The notes: a model not told the origin generated them from the sequence alone. DNA of 51,662 nt from JAVBMU01 sp031552185 (GCA_031552185.1 JAVBMU010000019.1:1-51662), one strand, 5' to 3'. Counted from the first letter of the stretch, positions 23,741 to 31,927 are shown. Translations and numbers: made by a program.

Positions 23741-25043
23741 CCTCCCCCCAAAGGACGACGACGGTTCCCGCTTTCAGTTCGGGACACTCGGTGACCTGCA
23801 CGTATCCGTTGCCTTCGCGGCCCGTCGTCACGGCGATTCGAGCCCGACCGGCCGCTTTGATGACGTAGGTGCCGGCAGCGTCCTCGCGCAGCGCGGTCAG
23901 CGGCACCGCCAACGCTCGGATCGCCTCCTGGGCGGCGCCCGGCGTCGCGACGGCCTTGGTGCCGTTCTCGATGTCCTCGGGAAGCGGGCCGGGATCGATC
24001 ACCGCATCGAATCCAGGAGCCGAACCCTCGTCGCCGGCCGGGCGGAACTCGGAGAGGGATCGGACGGTTCCGGCCGTCCGTTCGGCCGACGATCCCGGAA
24101 AACTCAGCGTGACCTTGACGCCCGATGCGAACGCCGCCTTGTCAGCCACCCGGACCCGGACCGTCACACTTGCGGAGCCCGCCCGCAAGGACAGAAGTTT
24201 TCCATCGGCGGGGACGATCGTGCCGCGGCCGGCTACGGATAACACCGTCGCGCCGCCGCCCGGCACGTCGACCACTTCCGCCATCGGCAGGGGCGTGTCG
24301 ATCCCGGTCGCCTTGTCCGGGGAGCCTTCCGCGCCACCTTCGGCCTTGGTACCCGAGTCCGAATCCGGCTCGTCGCTCCCGCCGGGCGCCGAGTCGTTGG
24401 CCGCCGAGCCGTTGGCCGCCGAGTCGTTGGCCGCCGAGTCGTTGGCCGCCGTCGGTAGCGGCTGCCTTGCCCGCGTGTAGAGCGCCTTGACCGCGCGGGC
24501 AGTCAACTCGCCGTAGTCACCATCGATCGCGCCGCGGTAGAGCCCGACCTGTTGGAACGAGCGTTGCAGTGACTCGACGTCCGGACCGTTCATTCCCCGC
24601 TCGAGATCACGGTAGAGCGGAATCTCAAGATCCAGTGCGAACAGGGGCCGACCCGAGACCGCCACCAGCGGGGACCCGTACGGAATTCGCTGTCCGACGG
24701 TCACGTATGCGCCAGTCACCACGCAGGTACCACATCCGGTTGGCGGACCGATGTCCAGATCCCGGCCCAAAGCCACCGCACCGTCCGCGGTTGGGATCTC
24801 CGCCACGAAGTCCCGCTCCGCAACAGCGACGGTGGCCTCTAGCTGTTCCCGAGAATTCTTGACCGCGGAGTCCCACGGCGATCGCACGAACGTTCCCGCG
24901 CCGAACGCCAGACCGGCGACAACCGCGCTTCCCACAAGCCAGGCAGCTATCCAGCGCGCCCGGCCCCACGGACCCCCCGTTGGCCGCACGCTATTTCTCG
25001 GCACGCGCTGCCCAGAACTCGTCCGCATCAACTCGCGCCGCAT
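23733..25043 (-). CDS. Membrane-anchored adaptor with peptidoglycan-binding domain
   Basis: Probable extracytoplasmic adaptor (HlyD/MacA-like logic) for the downstream ABC transporter; 436 residues from the ATG at 25043. A signal anchor lies at about residues 31-50 (WIAAWLVGSAVVAGLAFGAG). A PG_binding_1-type domain (about 148-193, LERGMNGPDVESLQRSFQQV) is followed by a serine/asparagine linker with four 15-bp AANDS-type repeats, then beta-rich modules resembling the lipoyl/barrel parts of efflux adaptors (GKLLSLRAGSASVTVRVRVA). A GCGTC motif occurs near residue 98. The start is uncertain: ATG 25028, GTG 25004 and GTG 24989 are possible, the last just after the upstream stop. It overlaps the ATPase gene by eight bases, so adaptor, ATPase and permease form one operon. 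Confidence 0.8.
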   Translation of the reverse strand: MRRELMRTSSGQRVPRNSVRPTGGPWGRARWIAAWLVGSAVVAGLAFGAGTFVRSPWDSAVKNSREQLEATVAVAERDFVAEIPTADGAVALGRDLDIGPPTGCGTCVVTGAYVTVGQRIPYGSPLVAVSGRPLFALDLEIPLYRDLERGMNGPDVESLQRSFQQVGLYRGAIDGDYGELTARAVKALYTRARQPLPTAANDSAANDSAANGSAANDSAPGGSDEPDSDSGTKAEGGAEGSPDKATGIDTPLPMAEVVDVPGGGATVLSVAGRGTIVPADGKLLSLRAGSASVTVRVRVADKAAFASGVKVTLSFPGSSAERTAGTVRSLSEFRPAGDEGSAPGFDAVIDPGPLPEDIENGTKAVATPGAAQEAIRALAVPLTALREDAAGTYVIKAAGRARIAVTTGREGNGYVQVTECPELKAGTVVVLWGEGG

Positions 25044-25992
25044 CCAGATTCCGACGCACCCGGATCAGTTCGCTCGAATACTTTTCGTAGATCGGCGACT
25101 CGTATTGCGCCCAGATCCGCATTGTTCGTTCGATCGCCTTCGTCTGAGCTTTACACTTGACGACCAGCAGCGCCAACTTGATCTGCTGCTCATCGACGCG
25201 GTCGTCAGCTTCGCCTTGAACCGTGAAGATCTCGTCCACCGCGGTGGACTCGGCATGGGCGGGTTCGCTGCCGGCGCTTCGAACGCAAGCCACGAAATCC
25301 GCCTTGATGGGCTTCATCCGGGCATCGCGGAACGCGGCGTCGCCCGCTGCAAAGAATTCCGGGCCCCACGGCCCACCTACTGGCCTCTCGAGCTTCTCCC
25401 ACTTCGCGACCGCGGGATTTGACGCACACTTCTTCATGGCGGTTCGGAACTCGGCTGTACCCTCGATCCGGGCAGCGCGGGACAGGCGAGATTCCATATC
25501 CGCCAGGTATGCCCTCGCCGCACCTTCCTCCGCCTCGGACCAGACTGCCGAGTCGACTTTGTTCAGCATCATGTCCTCGATCGGCGCCGGCTTGGCGAAC
25601 GCAAACCGCTCCGCATCCTCTTCCCGCCACACCCCCAAAGCCGACGCGATCAGATATTCGGGGTCCGGCGCCTGCCAATGGAGCGGCGGCACCTCGGCGC
25701 CGGACGATCGAAGGCAATCCGTCTGAGCGGCCGACTTGGCATTGGCAAAGCCCATGGTGTCGAACTCGGTGGCCGAGAATCGCACCGATCCGGGGGCCAC
25801 CATACCCGTCCGGCGATCGATAATCGGTTCGATCCCCGCCGACACGGCCGTCGCCGCATCTCGGTTCGATGCCCCGGTCCCGCTGCCGCGGGAGGAAGAG
25901 CGATCTTCGTCGGGGGCCGCCGCTGCGCAGCCCCCCAGGAGCAGACCGGCCACCATAATGGCGGGCGCAATTCGGTTTGATCGGGCTTTTAT
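24991..25992 (-). CDS. Putative secreted lipoprotein, unknown function
   Basis: No family recognised. The product has a lipoprotein signal (KARSNRIAPAIMVAGLLLGGC) with the lipobox cysteine about 22 residues from the proposed start, then a Ser/Gly-rich linker and a helical, charged domain with four spaced cysteines (TDCLRSS, KKCASNP, FVACVRS, VVKCKAQ) that may form disulfides. The frame opens at ATG 26043, but that would run through a terminator-like hairpin at 26014-26036. A good AAGGA site lies five bases before an in-frame ATA codon at 25992, giving an ideal lipoprotein signal, so I propose a rare ATA start. It precedes the adaptor gene by little or no gap and is probably part of that operon. 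Confidence 0.6.
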   Translation of the reverse strand: MKARSNRIAPAIMVAGLLLGGCAAAAPDEDRSSSRGSGTGASNRDAATAVSAGIEPIIDRRTGMVAPGSVRFSATEFDTMGFANAKSAAQTDCLRSSGAEVPPLHWQAPDPEYLIASALGVWREEDAERFAFAKPAPIEDMMLNKVDSAVWSEAEEGAARAYLADMESRLSRAARIEGTAEFRTAMKKCASNPAVAKWEKLERPVGGPWGPEFFAAGDAAFRDARMKPIKADFVACVRSAGSEPAHAESTAVDEIFTVQGEADDRVDEQQIKLALLVVKCKAQTKAIERTMRIWAQYESPIYEKYSSELIRVRRNLDAARVDADEFWAARAEK

Positions 25993-26013
25993 GGCTTTCC
26001 TTCCGCCTGATGA

Positions 26014-26036
26014 CGGGGACCGTCGAACGGTCCCCG
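26014..26036 (-). terminator. Hairpin after I36-family gene
   Basis: CGGGGACCGT and ACGGTCCCCG form a perfect 10-bp stem with a CGA loop, about 22 bases after the minus-strand stop at 26059. It can end or attenuate transcription of the I36-family gene before the lipoprotein-adaptor-ABC genes. There is no U-tract. Confidence 0.65.
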
Positions 26037-26058
26037 CCATCATCAGTTGATCAGTCGA

Positions 26059-26495
26059 TCAACACTTCCCCTTGTAGTAGTTCGAGCTGAACTTGTCGTT
26101 CCAGTTGAAGCCCACAGAGGAATACGGGCCCAGCCCGTTCGTACCGATGCCCAGATTCGGGTCGCGGCTCGTTCCGTGCCCCGCTCGAGCGAAATAGATG
26201 AATCCGCCACGCTGGTTCGTGTGCTCGTAAAAGTACGAGAAGCACGCATTCACGTGGTTCGCAGAGATGGATGTGATCTGGTCGTTGATCGTTCCGCCGT
26301 CCAGGGAATTTTGGTGAAATCTTCGTTGCCGAACTGGAGCCCAGCTTGTTGCCCGTTGTAGCTGGCGTCCTGCCAAGCGCACGTGTAGTACGCGGGACAG
26401 GTACCGCTGCCCGCCGACGCCGCACTCGCCGTCAGTCCGATTCCTCCGACTGCGACCGCGGCCGCCAGAACAACCCGGCTCATCCGTATCCTCAT
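26059..26495 (-). pseudogene. Frameshifted secreted peptidase-inhibitor I36-like protein
   Basis: The first part (from ATG 26495) encodes a signal peptide, MRIRMSRVVLAAAVAVGGIG followed by an ASA cleavage site, then GTCPAYYTCAWQDASYNGQQ, typical of the I36 (Streptomyces metalloproteinase inhibitor/SMI-like) family. At about 26304 the frame is lost; continuing in the next frame gives LDGGTINDQITSISANHVNA and then a CFSYFYEHTNQRGGF repeat, completing a second I36-like half and ending GKC at 26059. One missing base in a CCC run explains this. Both halves keep sensible protein sequence, so the lesion is recent or a sequencing error. An AAAGGAA ribosome-binding site and a promoter lie upstream. 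Intact, it would be an extracellular protein of about 145 residues. Confidence 0.75.
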
Positions 26496-26542
26496 CACTG
26501 TTGCCGTTCCTTTCGACACTCGGTTGGTGGCGCGGAAGATCG

Positions 26543-26571
26543 ACCATAACCGTTCTGACGGAGATGCACAA
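26543..26571 (-). promoter_or_regulatory. Putative sigma-70-type promoter of I36-family gene
   Basis: On the minus strand TTGTGC (26571-26566) and TATGGT (26548-26543) are 17 bases apart. Transcription would begin near 26536, leaving a leader of about 40 bases with AAAGGAA before the ATG at 26495. The rest of the gap to the divergent gene at 26813 holds no gene I can see. Confidence 0.5.
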
Positions 26572-26800
26572 GACCTCCGTATGATGCCGTTCCTAGCCGC
26601 CTTGCGGCCCATTGGGGTTTGGCGTGCGTTCTACGGCTCATTGCGATTTGCCGAATTCTGGTGACAAACTTCAGCACGTGACAGCCACCGTGTCGCCGCC
26701 GTTGGCGATGCGGGCCCGAGCACATTGCGGGGCGAGCGCAGCGGCCGGCCAGCGCCGGCGCGATCCTCTGGGCGGCGCCCTTGGCTCGGCTCGGGATCGG

Positions 26801-26806
26801 TACATT
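26801..26806 (+). promoter_or_regulatory. Putative -10 box of leaderless promoter
   Basis: TACATT lies exactly six bases before the ATG at 26813, with no Shine-Dalgarno. TTGGCT at 26781 could be a -35, but the 14-base spacing is short. Confidence 0.45.
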
Positions 26807-26812
26807 CGGGTC

Positions 26813-27970
26813 ATGGCCTTCTCCAGTGCCCCGCCCGACACCACTGCGCTCCCGGACGCCAACCCCGGCGGTCGCCTCGACGCCGCCGCCTGCGAGCGCG
26901 TTTTCCGCCGAGCCGGGCTGCCACTGCTGGTCGAGGGGCACACCGCGGCGCGCGATGTCTTCGGCCGGTCGGCGCCGTTCCTGTTGATGGTGCTCTTCGC
27001 GGAGTTCGCGGGCGCCGCGCGCCTGGGCTGGCCGGTCTGGGTCAACGTGCTCGCCCTGCTCGGCGCGGTCGCGATCGCGGTCGCGGGGTACGGGGCGCTC
27101 AACCTCGCGCGACGCCGGGTGTGGTCGACGCTGCCGCAGTCCGTCGGCGGTTGGGAGCTGGCGTTCTTCGTGGTGCTGCCTGCAGTTCTGCCCCTGGTTT
27201 TCGGCGGCGCATGGACCATCGCGCTCTGGATCGCCGCGGGGAACCTGCTGCTGCTCGGGGCGCTCCGGGTGGCGGTGGGCTTCGGGGTGTTCGCGGCGCT
27301 GTGGTGGGGCTTGGCCCGGCTCGGCAGCGAACTCGGCAGCTCGCTGCTGCGGCTCGTTCGGCTGCTGCCGCTGCTCCTGGTCTTCTCTCTGGTGCTCTTC
27401 TACACCACCGAGCTGTGGCAGGTCTTCGACACCACGCACGCAACCTCCGACGTCGTGCTCGGCGGGTTTTTCGCCCTGGTGATCGTCGGCTTCGTCGGCC
27501 TGCGCGTGCCCAGCGAAGCGAGGCAGGCACTGGCCGAGGCCGCCGCTGCGGTGCCCGGCGGCGACCGGGCGGCCGTCCTCTCCCGGGCACAGCGCGCCAA
27601 CGTCGACGCCATGCTCGCCGCGAGCCAGCTCGTTCAAGTCCTTGTGGTCAGCGCCGGCATCGGCGCCTTCTTCACCGCCCTCGGCGTGCTGACGATCACC
27701 CCGCAGACGATGGAGCTGTGGGGCGTGGATGGCGGCACCTGGGTGCGGGAGATCGACCTCGGCGGCGCCCAACTGGTCATCAGCCGCACGCTGATCCGGG
27801 TCGCCGTCGCCCTGGCCACATTCACCGGGCTCTACTACGCCCTCTCGGTCCAGGTAGACGCCACCTACCGGGAGGAATTCGTCGACGACGTCGGCGCCCG
27901 GCTGCGCGACGTCCTCGCCACCCGCGTCCGCTACCTCGCGATCCACGCCGACCACCCCCCGGCGAAGTAG
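26813..27970 (+). CDS. Integral membrane protein, unknown function
   Basis: A 385-residue membrane protein I cannot assign to a named family. Hydrophobic segments fall at roughly residues 77-103 (WVNVLALLGAVAIAVAGYGA), 120-137, 140-170 (WTIALWIAAGNLLLLGALRV), 188-205 (LLPLLLVFSLVLFYTTELW), 222-238, 279-305 and 330-350, so about six to eight helices. A soluble stretch (about 240-275, VPSEARQALAEAAAAVPGGD) and a polar C-terminus (DATYREEFVDDVGARLRDVL) probably face the cytoplasm. The ATG at 26813 is chosen over upstream starts because a TACATT box lies six bases before it. The stop TAG falls inside a repeat module (copy D), and the gene converges on the AbiEi/DUF559 gene. Confidence 0.8.
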   Translation: MAFSSAPPDTTALPDANPGGRLDAAACERVFRRAGLPLLVEGHTAARDVFGRSAPFLLMVLFAEFAGAARLGWPVWVNVLALLGAVAIAVAGYGALNLARRRVWSTLPQSVGGWELAFFVVLPAVLPLVFGGAWTIALWIAAGNLLLLGALRVAVGFGVFAALWWGLARLGSELGSSLLRLVRLLPLLLVFSLVLFYTTELWQVFDTTHATSDVVLGGFFALVIVGFVGLRVPSEARQALAEAAAAVPGGDRAAVLSRAQRANVDAMLAASQLVQVLVVSAGIGAFFTALGVLTITPQTMELWGVDGGTWVREIDLGGAQLVISRTLIRVAVALATFTGLYYALSVQVDATYREEFVDDVGARLRDVLATRVRYLAIHADHPPAK

Positions 27971-28022
27971 AGCCGTACGGTCGAGGCGGGCCCAAAGTCT
28001 CGCCTGGACGGCTCTACCTCGG
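27963..28022. repeat. CGAGGTAGA-family inverted repeat, copy D, overlapping a stop
   Basis: CGAAGTAGAGCCGTAC (27963-27978) faces GGACGGCTCTACCTCG (28006-28021), pairing at 14 of 16 positions. It fills the 63-base gap between convergent genes, and the membrane-protein gene's TAG stop (27968-27970) is part of the left module. It could act as a two-way terminator. Confidence 0.75.
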
Positions 28023-28033
28023 ACGCGAAGGCG

Positions 28034-28954
28034 CTAGCTCGCGGAGATGCTCCGTGCCCGCCGAGCGCGAAGGAGCTTGGTGCCGAGCGCTTCCAGATCG
28101 TGGAGTTCTTCCCAACTCACCCGCACAATCCACCATCCGGCGTCGACAAGCGCGTCGTGCCGTCGCTTCTCCGCCAGGAGTCGCTGTACGGGATCGCCGA
28201 ACTCGTCGGAATACTTGATCGCTCCGTCGAATTCCACGCCGACGCACACGTCGGGCCAGGCCAGGTCCAGCCGAAAAGTGCCCGCGCTCGTGGGCACGCT
28301 CAGTTGCGGCGTCGGCGGCGGCGCCCCGGCCCGGTGGGCCGCATAGCGCACCAGTGTTTCGCCCGGCGACTCGGAGCGCTCATCGGCCAGGGCGAGCACC
28401 GAACGCGCCTGCACGATGCCCCGCTTGCCGGCAGCCGCGGCCACGATCCGCTCCAGGCCCGCTCGACTCGCCCCGAGGCGCAGCGCGGAGTCGGCCACCA
28501 CAAGGCCGGAGTCGGGGCACAGCGTTCGCGCGCAGTCGACCACCGCGCGCTCCAGCGAAACAACGGGGACCCCATCAAGTTCGGCGCGATCCGCGGGCGG
28601 CAGCGCTGCCCGATGCCGCCGCAAGGCGCCATCGAATCGTTCGCTGATGTGCGGATGGCTCAGTTGAGTCACATGCGCCTCGGGCGGCAACCGCCACGAC
28701 CAACATCCCCAGAGGAGGGCCGCGGTCGAATGGCTGAACCAGAACGGCGTGCTCAGTCGCTCGAGCACGCCGCGAACCTCCGCCAGAACCTCCGCATGAC
28801 GCGCCCGGGCGGCGTCCGGACCGTTCGGGCTTGCCACCAGGACACCCCTACGCACGCGAATGAGTTCCCGCCTCGCGAGCGCGGCTGCCCGGGCCGCGCG
28901 GGTCAGCGTGGTCGGGTCGAGAGCGGGCGGGACAACGGGGAGTTCGTGAGTCAT
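28034..28954 (-). CDS. AbiEi-like winged-helix plus DUF559 endonuclease-fold protein
   Basis: The 306-residue product resembles a common actinobacterial architecture: an N-terminal AbiEi-antitoxin-like region (residues 1-150; LARRELIRVRRGVLVA, then a HSTAALLWG segment and VVSLERAVVDCAR) and a C-terminal DUF559/Vsr-like domain (about 225-300) of the PD-(D/E)XK fold. The core LDLAWPDVCVGVEFDGAIKY carries the candidate catalytic Asp and Glu, followed by EKRRHDALVDAGWWIVRVSW. Function is not established; related proteins are annotated as type IV toxin-antitoxin regulators or endonuclease-like. No toxin gene (AbiEii) is adjacent, so it is an orphan. ATG 28954 is the natural start. It sits between repeat copies D and E. 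Confidence 0.8.
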   Translation of the reverse strand: MTHELPVVPPALDPTTLTRAARAAALARRELIRVRRGVLVASPNGPDAARARHAEVLAEVRGVLERLSTPFWFSHSTAALLWGCWSWRLPPEAHVTQLSHPHISERFDGALRRHRAALPPADRAELDGVPVVSLERAVVDCARTLCPDSGLVVADSALRLGASRAGLERIVAAAAGKRGIVQARSVLALADERSESPGETLVRYAAHRAGAPPPTPQLSVPTSAGTFRLDLAWPDVCVGVEFDGAIKYSDEFGDPVQRLLAEKRRHDALVDAGWWIVRVSWEELHDLEALGTKLLRARRARSISAS

Positions 28955-29082
28955 GACCGAGAGCCTGCCGCCCTCCGCGCACTCCCGGTGTGGCTCGGCG
29001 GTGGACCTGTGGATCCTCAGGCGTGCCCGCGCGCCTGTGGACGGCTTGGGTCGCCGCAGGCCAGGACGCCCCCGCCCCCCGC

Positions 29083-29162
29083 CGAGGTAGATGCGTACGG
29101 TCGGAGAAGGCTGCCGAACGACGTCGAACGGATCTACCCCGACCCGGGCGGATCTACCTCGG
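29083..29162. repeat. CGAGGTAGA-family inverted repeat, copy E
   Basis: CGAGGTAGATGCGTACGG (29083-29100) faces two inverted modules, CGGATCTACCCCG and CGGATCTACCTCG, whose cores start at 29131 and 29151, exactly 20 bp apart. The copy lies in the 254-base gap between the AbiEi/DUF559 start and the glgP end, beside the glgP terminator hairpin. The rest of the gap shows no gene. Confidence 0.75.
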
Positions 29163-29164
29163 CG

Positions 29165-29189
29165 GCCGGCGCCGGCGACCGGCGCCGGC
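29165..29189 (-). terminator. Hairpin after glgP
   Basis: GCCGGCGCCGG and CCGGCGCCGGC form a perfect 11-bp stem with a three-base loop, 19 bases beyond the minus-strand glgP stop at 29209. This is a typical U-tract-free actinobacterial terminator shape. Confidence 0.65.
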
Positions 29190-29208
29190 GCCCCCGGCGG
29201 CGCCGCCG

Positions 29209-31779
29209 TCAGGCGTTGACCACTAGGCCAAGTTCCGCCGGCCCCTCCAGGCGCGCGTGCCTCGGCACCACCCGGACGCTGTACCCGAACGGGCCCGACC
29301 GGGTGAGCGTCACGTCGCCGGCAAACGCGTATCGGCCGGCCTCGTAGGCCTCGGCCGCCGCCAACGGCTCGGCGGTGAACGTCTCGATGACGTCGGTCTC
29401 GGTCACCTTCCCGTGCACCACCTCGACCGCGACATCCTCCGGCCGCAGGTCGCCGAGCGAGACGTACGCCCGGACGGACAAGGTGTCGCCGACCTGCGGC
29501 GCCTCGCTGATCCCGCCCGACTCGACGTGGTCCACCCGCACGTGCGACCAGGCGGCCCGCACCCGGGCCTTCCACTCGGCCAGTTCCTGCGCCCCGGCGA
29601 AGTTCGCGTCCGTCAACGCCCGGCCGGCCACCGCGGCGGGCGCGTACAGCCGCCGGACGTATTCGGCCACCATCCGGGTGGCCTGCACCTTGGGGCCGAG
29701 CGTCGCGAGCGTATGCCGCACCATGCTGAGCCAGGCGGCAGGGACGCCGTCGGCGTCGCGCTCGTAGTACCGCGGCGCGATCTGGTTCTCGATCAGATCG
29801 TAGAGCGCCGCGGACTCCAGGTCGTCGCGGCGGTCCGGGTCGCCGACGCCGTCGGCGCTGGGGATGGCCCAGCCGTTGCCGCCGTCGAACCACTCGTCCC
29901 ACCAGCCGTCCAGGATGGAGAGGTTGAGGCCGCCGTTCAGCGCGGCCTTCATCCCGGACGTCCCGCTCGCCTCCAGCGGCCGCAGGGGGTTGTTCAGCCA
30001 GACGTCGCAGCCCGGGTAGAGCGTCTGCGCCATCGCGATGTCGTAGTTCGGCAGGAAGGCGATCCGGTGCCGCACCTGCGGGTCGTCGGCGAATCGGACG
30101 AGCTGCTGAATGAGCCGCTTGCCTTGATCGTCGGCCGGGTGCGACTTGCCGGCGACGATGAGTTGGATCGGTCGATCGGGGTCCAGCAGCAGCGCCTTGA
30201 GGCGGTCCGGATTGCGCAGCATCAGCGTCAGCCGCTTGTAGGTCGGGACGCGGCGGGCGAAGCCGATGGTCAGCACGTCCGGGGAGAGCGCGTCGTCGAT
30301 CCAGCCGAGTTCTGCCGGGGCGGCGCCACGCTCGCGCCACGATGCGCGCAACCGGCGGCGGGCGTCGGCCACGAGCCTGCCGCGCATCTCGCGCCGCAGG
30401 GACCACAGCTCGGTGTCGGTGATCCCGTCCGGTCGCAGCCACCCCGCGGCGGCGTCCGGCGACAACTCGTCCAGCCCGAGCACCCGGGCTTCGATCTCCG
30501 CGAAGTCGGGGTCGACCCAGGTCGGCGAGTGCACGCCGTTGGTGACGGAGGTGATCGGCACCTCGCCGGAGTCGAAGCCCGGCCACAGGCCGGCGAACAT
30601 CTCGCGGGAGACCTGGCCGTGCAGCAGCGAGACGCCGTTCGCCCGGCCGCCCATCCGCAGGCCCATCACCGCCATGTTGAAGACCGTGGGGTCACCCCCC
30701 TCGTAGTCCTCCGCGCCGAGCGCGAGCACGGACTCGGTCGGCAGCCCCGGCACCGCGCCGGCGCCGGCGAAGTAGCGCTCCACCAGGTCGCGGGGGAAGC
30801 GGTCGATGCCGGCCGGGACGGGGGTGTGGGTGGTGAAGACCGTCGCCGCGCGGACCGCCTCCAGGGCCGCTTCGAAGCTGAGCCCGCCCGCGACCAGTTC
30901 GGCGATTCGTTCGACGCCGAGGAACCCCGCGTGCCCCTCGTTCGTGTGGTACACCTCCGGCGCGGGGGCGCCGGTGAGCCGGGACCACAGCCGCAGCGCC
31001 CGCACCCCACCGACGCCGAGCAGCAACTCCTGCTGCAGGCGGGTCTCGCCGCCACCGCCGTAGAGCCGGTCGGTGACCCGGCGCGCGTCGTCGTCATTGC
31101 CGGGGACGTTCGAATCGAGCAGGAGCAGCGGAACCCGCCCGACGGCGGCCACCCATACATGCGCGAGCAACTCGCGACCGCCCGGCAGCGCCAGCCGGAC
31201 GCGCGCCGGCGCGCCATCGTCCTCGCGCAGCACCGTCAGCGGCATGCCGTCCGGATCCAACACCGGATAGGTCTCCGACTGCCAGCCATCCAGCGTCAGT
31301 CCCTGCCGGAAGTAACCCGCCCCGTACAGCAGCCCGACGCCGACGATCGGCACCCCGAGGTCCGAGGCGCTTTTCAGGTGGTCGCCCGCCAGGATGCCGA
31401 GGCCGCCGGAGTATTGCGGCAGCACCGAGGTGATCCCGAACTCGGGCGAGAAGTAGGCGATCGAGGCCGGCAGTTCCTCGCCGGCGCCCTGGTACCACAG
31501 GTCGCCGGTGCGGTACTGGTGCAAGTCGGCCGCCGCGGCGTGGACCTGCTCGACGAATGCGGCGTCGGCGGCGAGCGCGGCCAGGCGGTCGGAGCCGAGG
31601 GCGCCGAGCAGCGCGACGGGGTCGCCGTGCACGCTCGCCCACAGTTCGGAATCGATGCCCGCGAACAGGTCGCGGGTCGGCTGATGCCAGGACCAGCGCA
31701 GGTTGTGCGCCAGGACGTCGAGGTCGTGCAAGTCGTCGGGGAGGTTGGTGCGGACAGTGAACCGTCGGATCGCCTTCAC
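29209..31779 (-). CDS. glgP: Alpha-glucan (maltodextrin/glycogen) phosphorylase
   Basis: PLP enzyme releasing alpha-glucose-1-phosphate from the non-reducing ends of alpha-1,4-glucan. The 856-residue product starts with the DUF3417 domain of the actinobacterial-type phosphorylase (HNLRWSWHQPTRDLFAGID). It continues with SGGLGILAGDHLKSASDLGV, THTPVPAGIDRFPRDLVERY, KRLIQQLVRFADD and the PLP lysine Lys611 in GTSGMKAALNGGLNLSILDG. The start is GTG 31779, with a TAGGGT box exactly six bases upstream and no ribosome-binding site, so it is probably leaderless. It is divergent from glgE, as in M. tuberculosis Rv1328/Rv1327c. In context it degrades the glucan that GlgE and GlgB build. Confidence 0.95.
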   Translation of the reverse strand: MKAIRRFTVRTNLPDDLHDLDVLAHNLRWSWHQPTRDLFAGIDSELWASVHGDPVALLGALGSDRLAALAADAAFVEQVHAAAADLHQYRTGDLWYQGAGEELPASIAYFSPEFGITSVLPQYSGGLGILAGDHLKSASDLGVPIVGVGLLYGAGYFRQGLTLDGWQSETYPVLDPDGMPLTVLREDDGAPARVRLALPGGRELLAHVWVAAVGRVPLLLLDSNVPGNDDDARRVTDRLYGGGGETRLQQELLLGVGGVRALRLWSRLTGAPAPEVYHTNEGHAGFLGVERIAELVAGGLSFEAALEAVRAATVFTTHTPVPAGIDRFPRDLVERYFAGAGAVPGLPTESVLALGAEDYEGGDPTVFNMAVMGLRMGGRANGVSLLHGQVSREMFAGLWPGFDSGEVPITSVTNGVHSPTWVDPDFAEIEARVLGLDELSPDAAAGWLRPDGITDTELWSLRREMRGRLVADARRRLRASWRERGAAPAELGWIDDALSPDVLTIGFARRVPTYKRLTLMLRNPDRLKALLLDPDRPIQLIVAGKSHPADDQGKRLIQQLVRFADDPQVRHRIAFLPNYDIAMAQTLYPGCDVWLNNPLRPLEASGTSGMKAALNGGLNLSILDGWWDEWFDGGNGWAIPSADGVGDPDRRDDLESAALYDLIENQIAPRYYERDADGVPAAWLSMVRHTLATLGPKVQATRMVAEYVRRLYAPAAVAGRALTDANFAGAQELAEWKARVRAAWSHVRVDHVESGGISEAPQVGDTLSVRAYVSLGDLRPEDVAVEVVHGKVTETDVIETFTAEPLAAAEAYEAGRYAFAGDVTLTRSGPFGYSVRVVPRHARLEGPAELGLVVNA

Positions 31780-31785
31780 GGGTAG

Positions 31786-31921
31786 ACCCTAAGCCGGGGC
31801 GCCCGCACCGGCGAAGTACGAACCGCACCGACCGGGCGCCGCCGGCCCCGGCGGCGACGCCGGCGCCGGCCGGCCCGGCGGGCGGGGCGGTGGGCGAGGA
31901 GGGGCCAAAGCTCGATACGTT
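31786..31921. promoter_or_regulatory. Divergent leaderless promoters, glgP and glgE
   Basis: Minus-strand TAGGGT (31791-31786) is six bases before the glgP GTG at 31779, and plus-strand TACGTT (31916-31921) is six bases before the glgE GTG at 31928. Between them lie about 124 very GC-rich bases with CCGGC inverted repeats that could bind a shared regulator. Neither gene has a Shine-Dalgarno. Confidence 0.45.
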
Positions 31922-31927
31922 GTGCAC

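Noticed and set aside
26059..26495. Lactococcin-972-type bacteriocin
   Set aside because: ABC-linked small secreted genes are sometimes of that family, but here the cysteine pattern and CAWQD..YNGQQ motif fit I36, and the typical bacteriocin glycine/tryptophan motif is missing.
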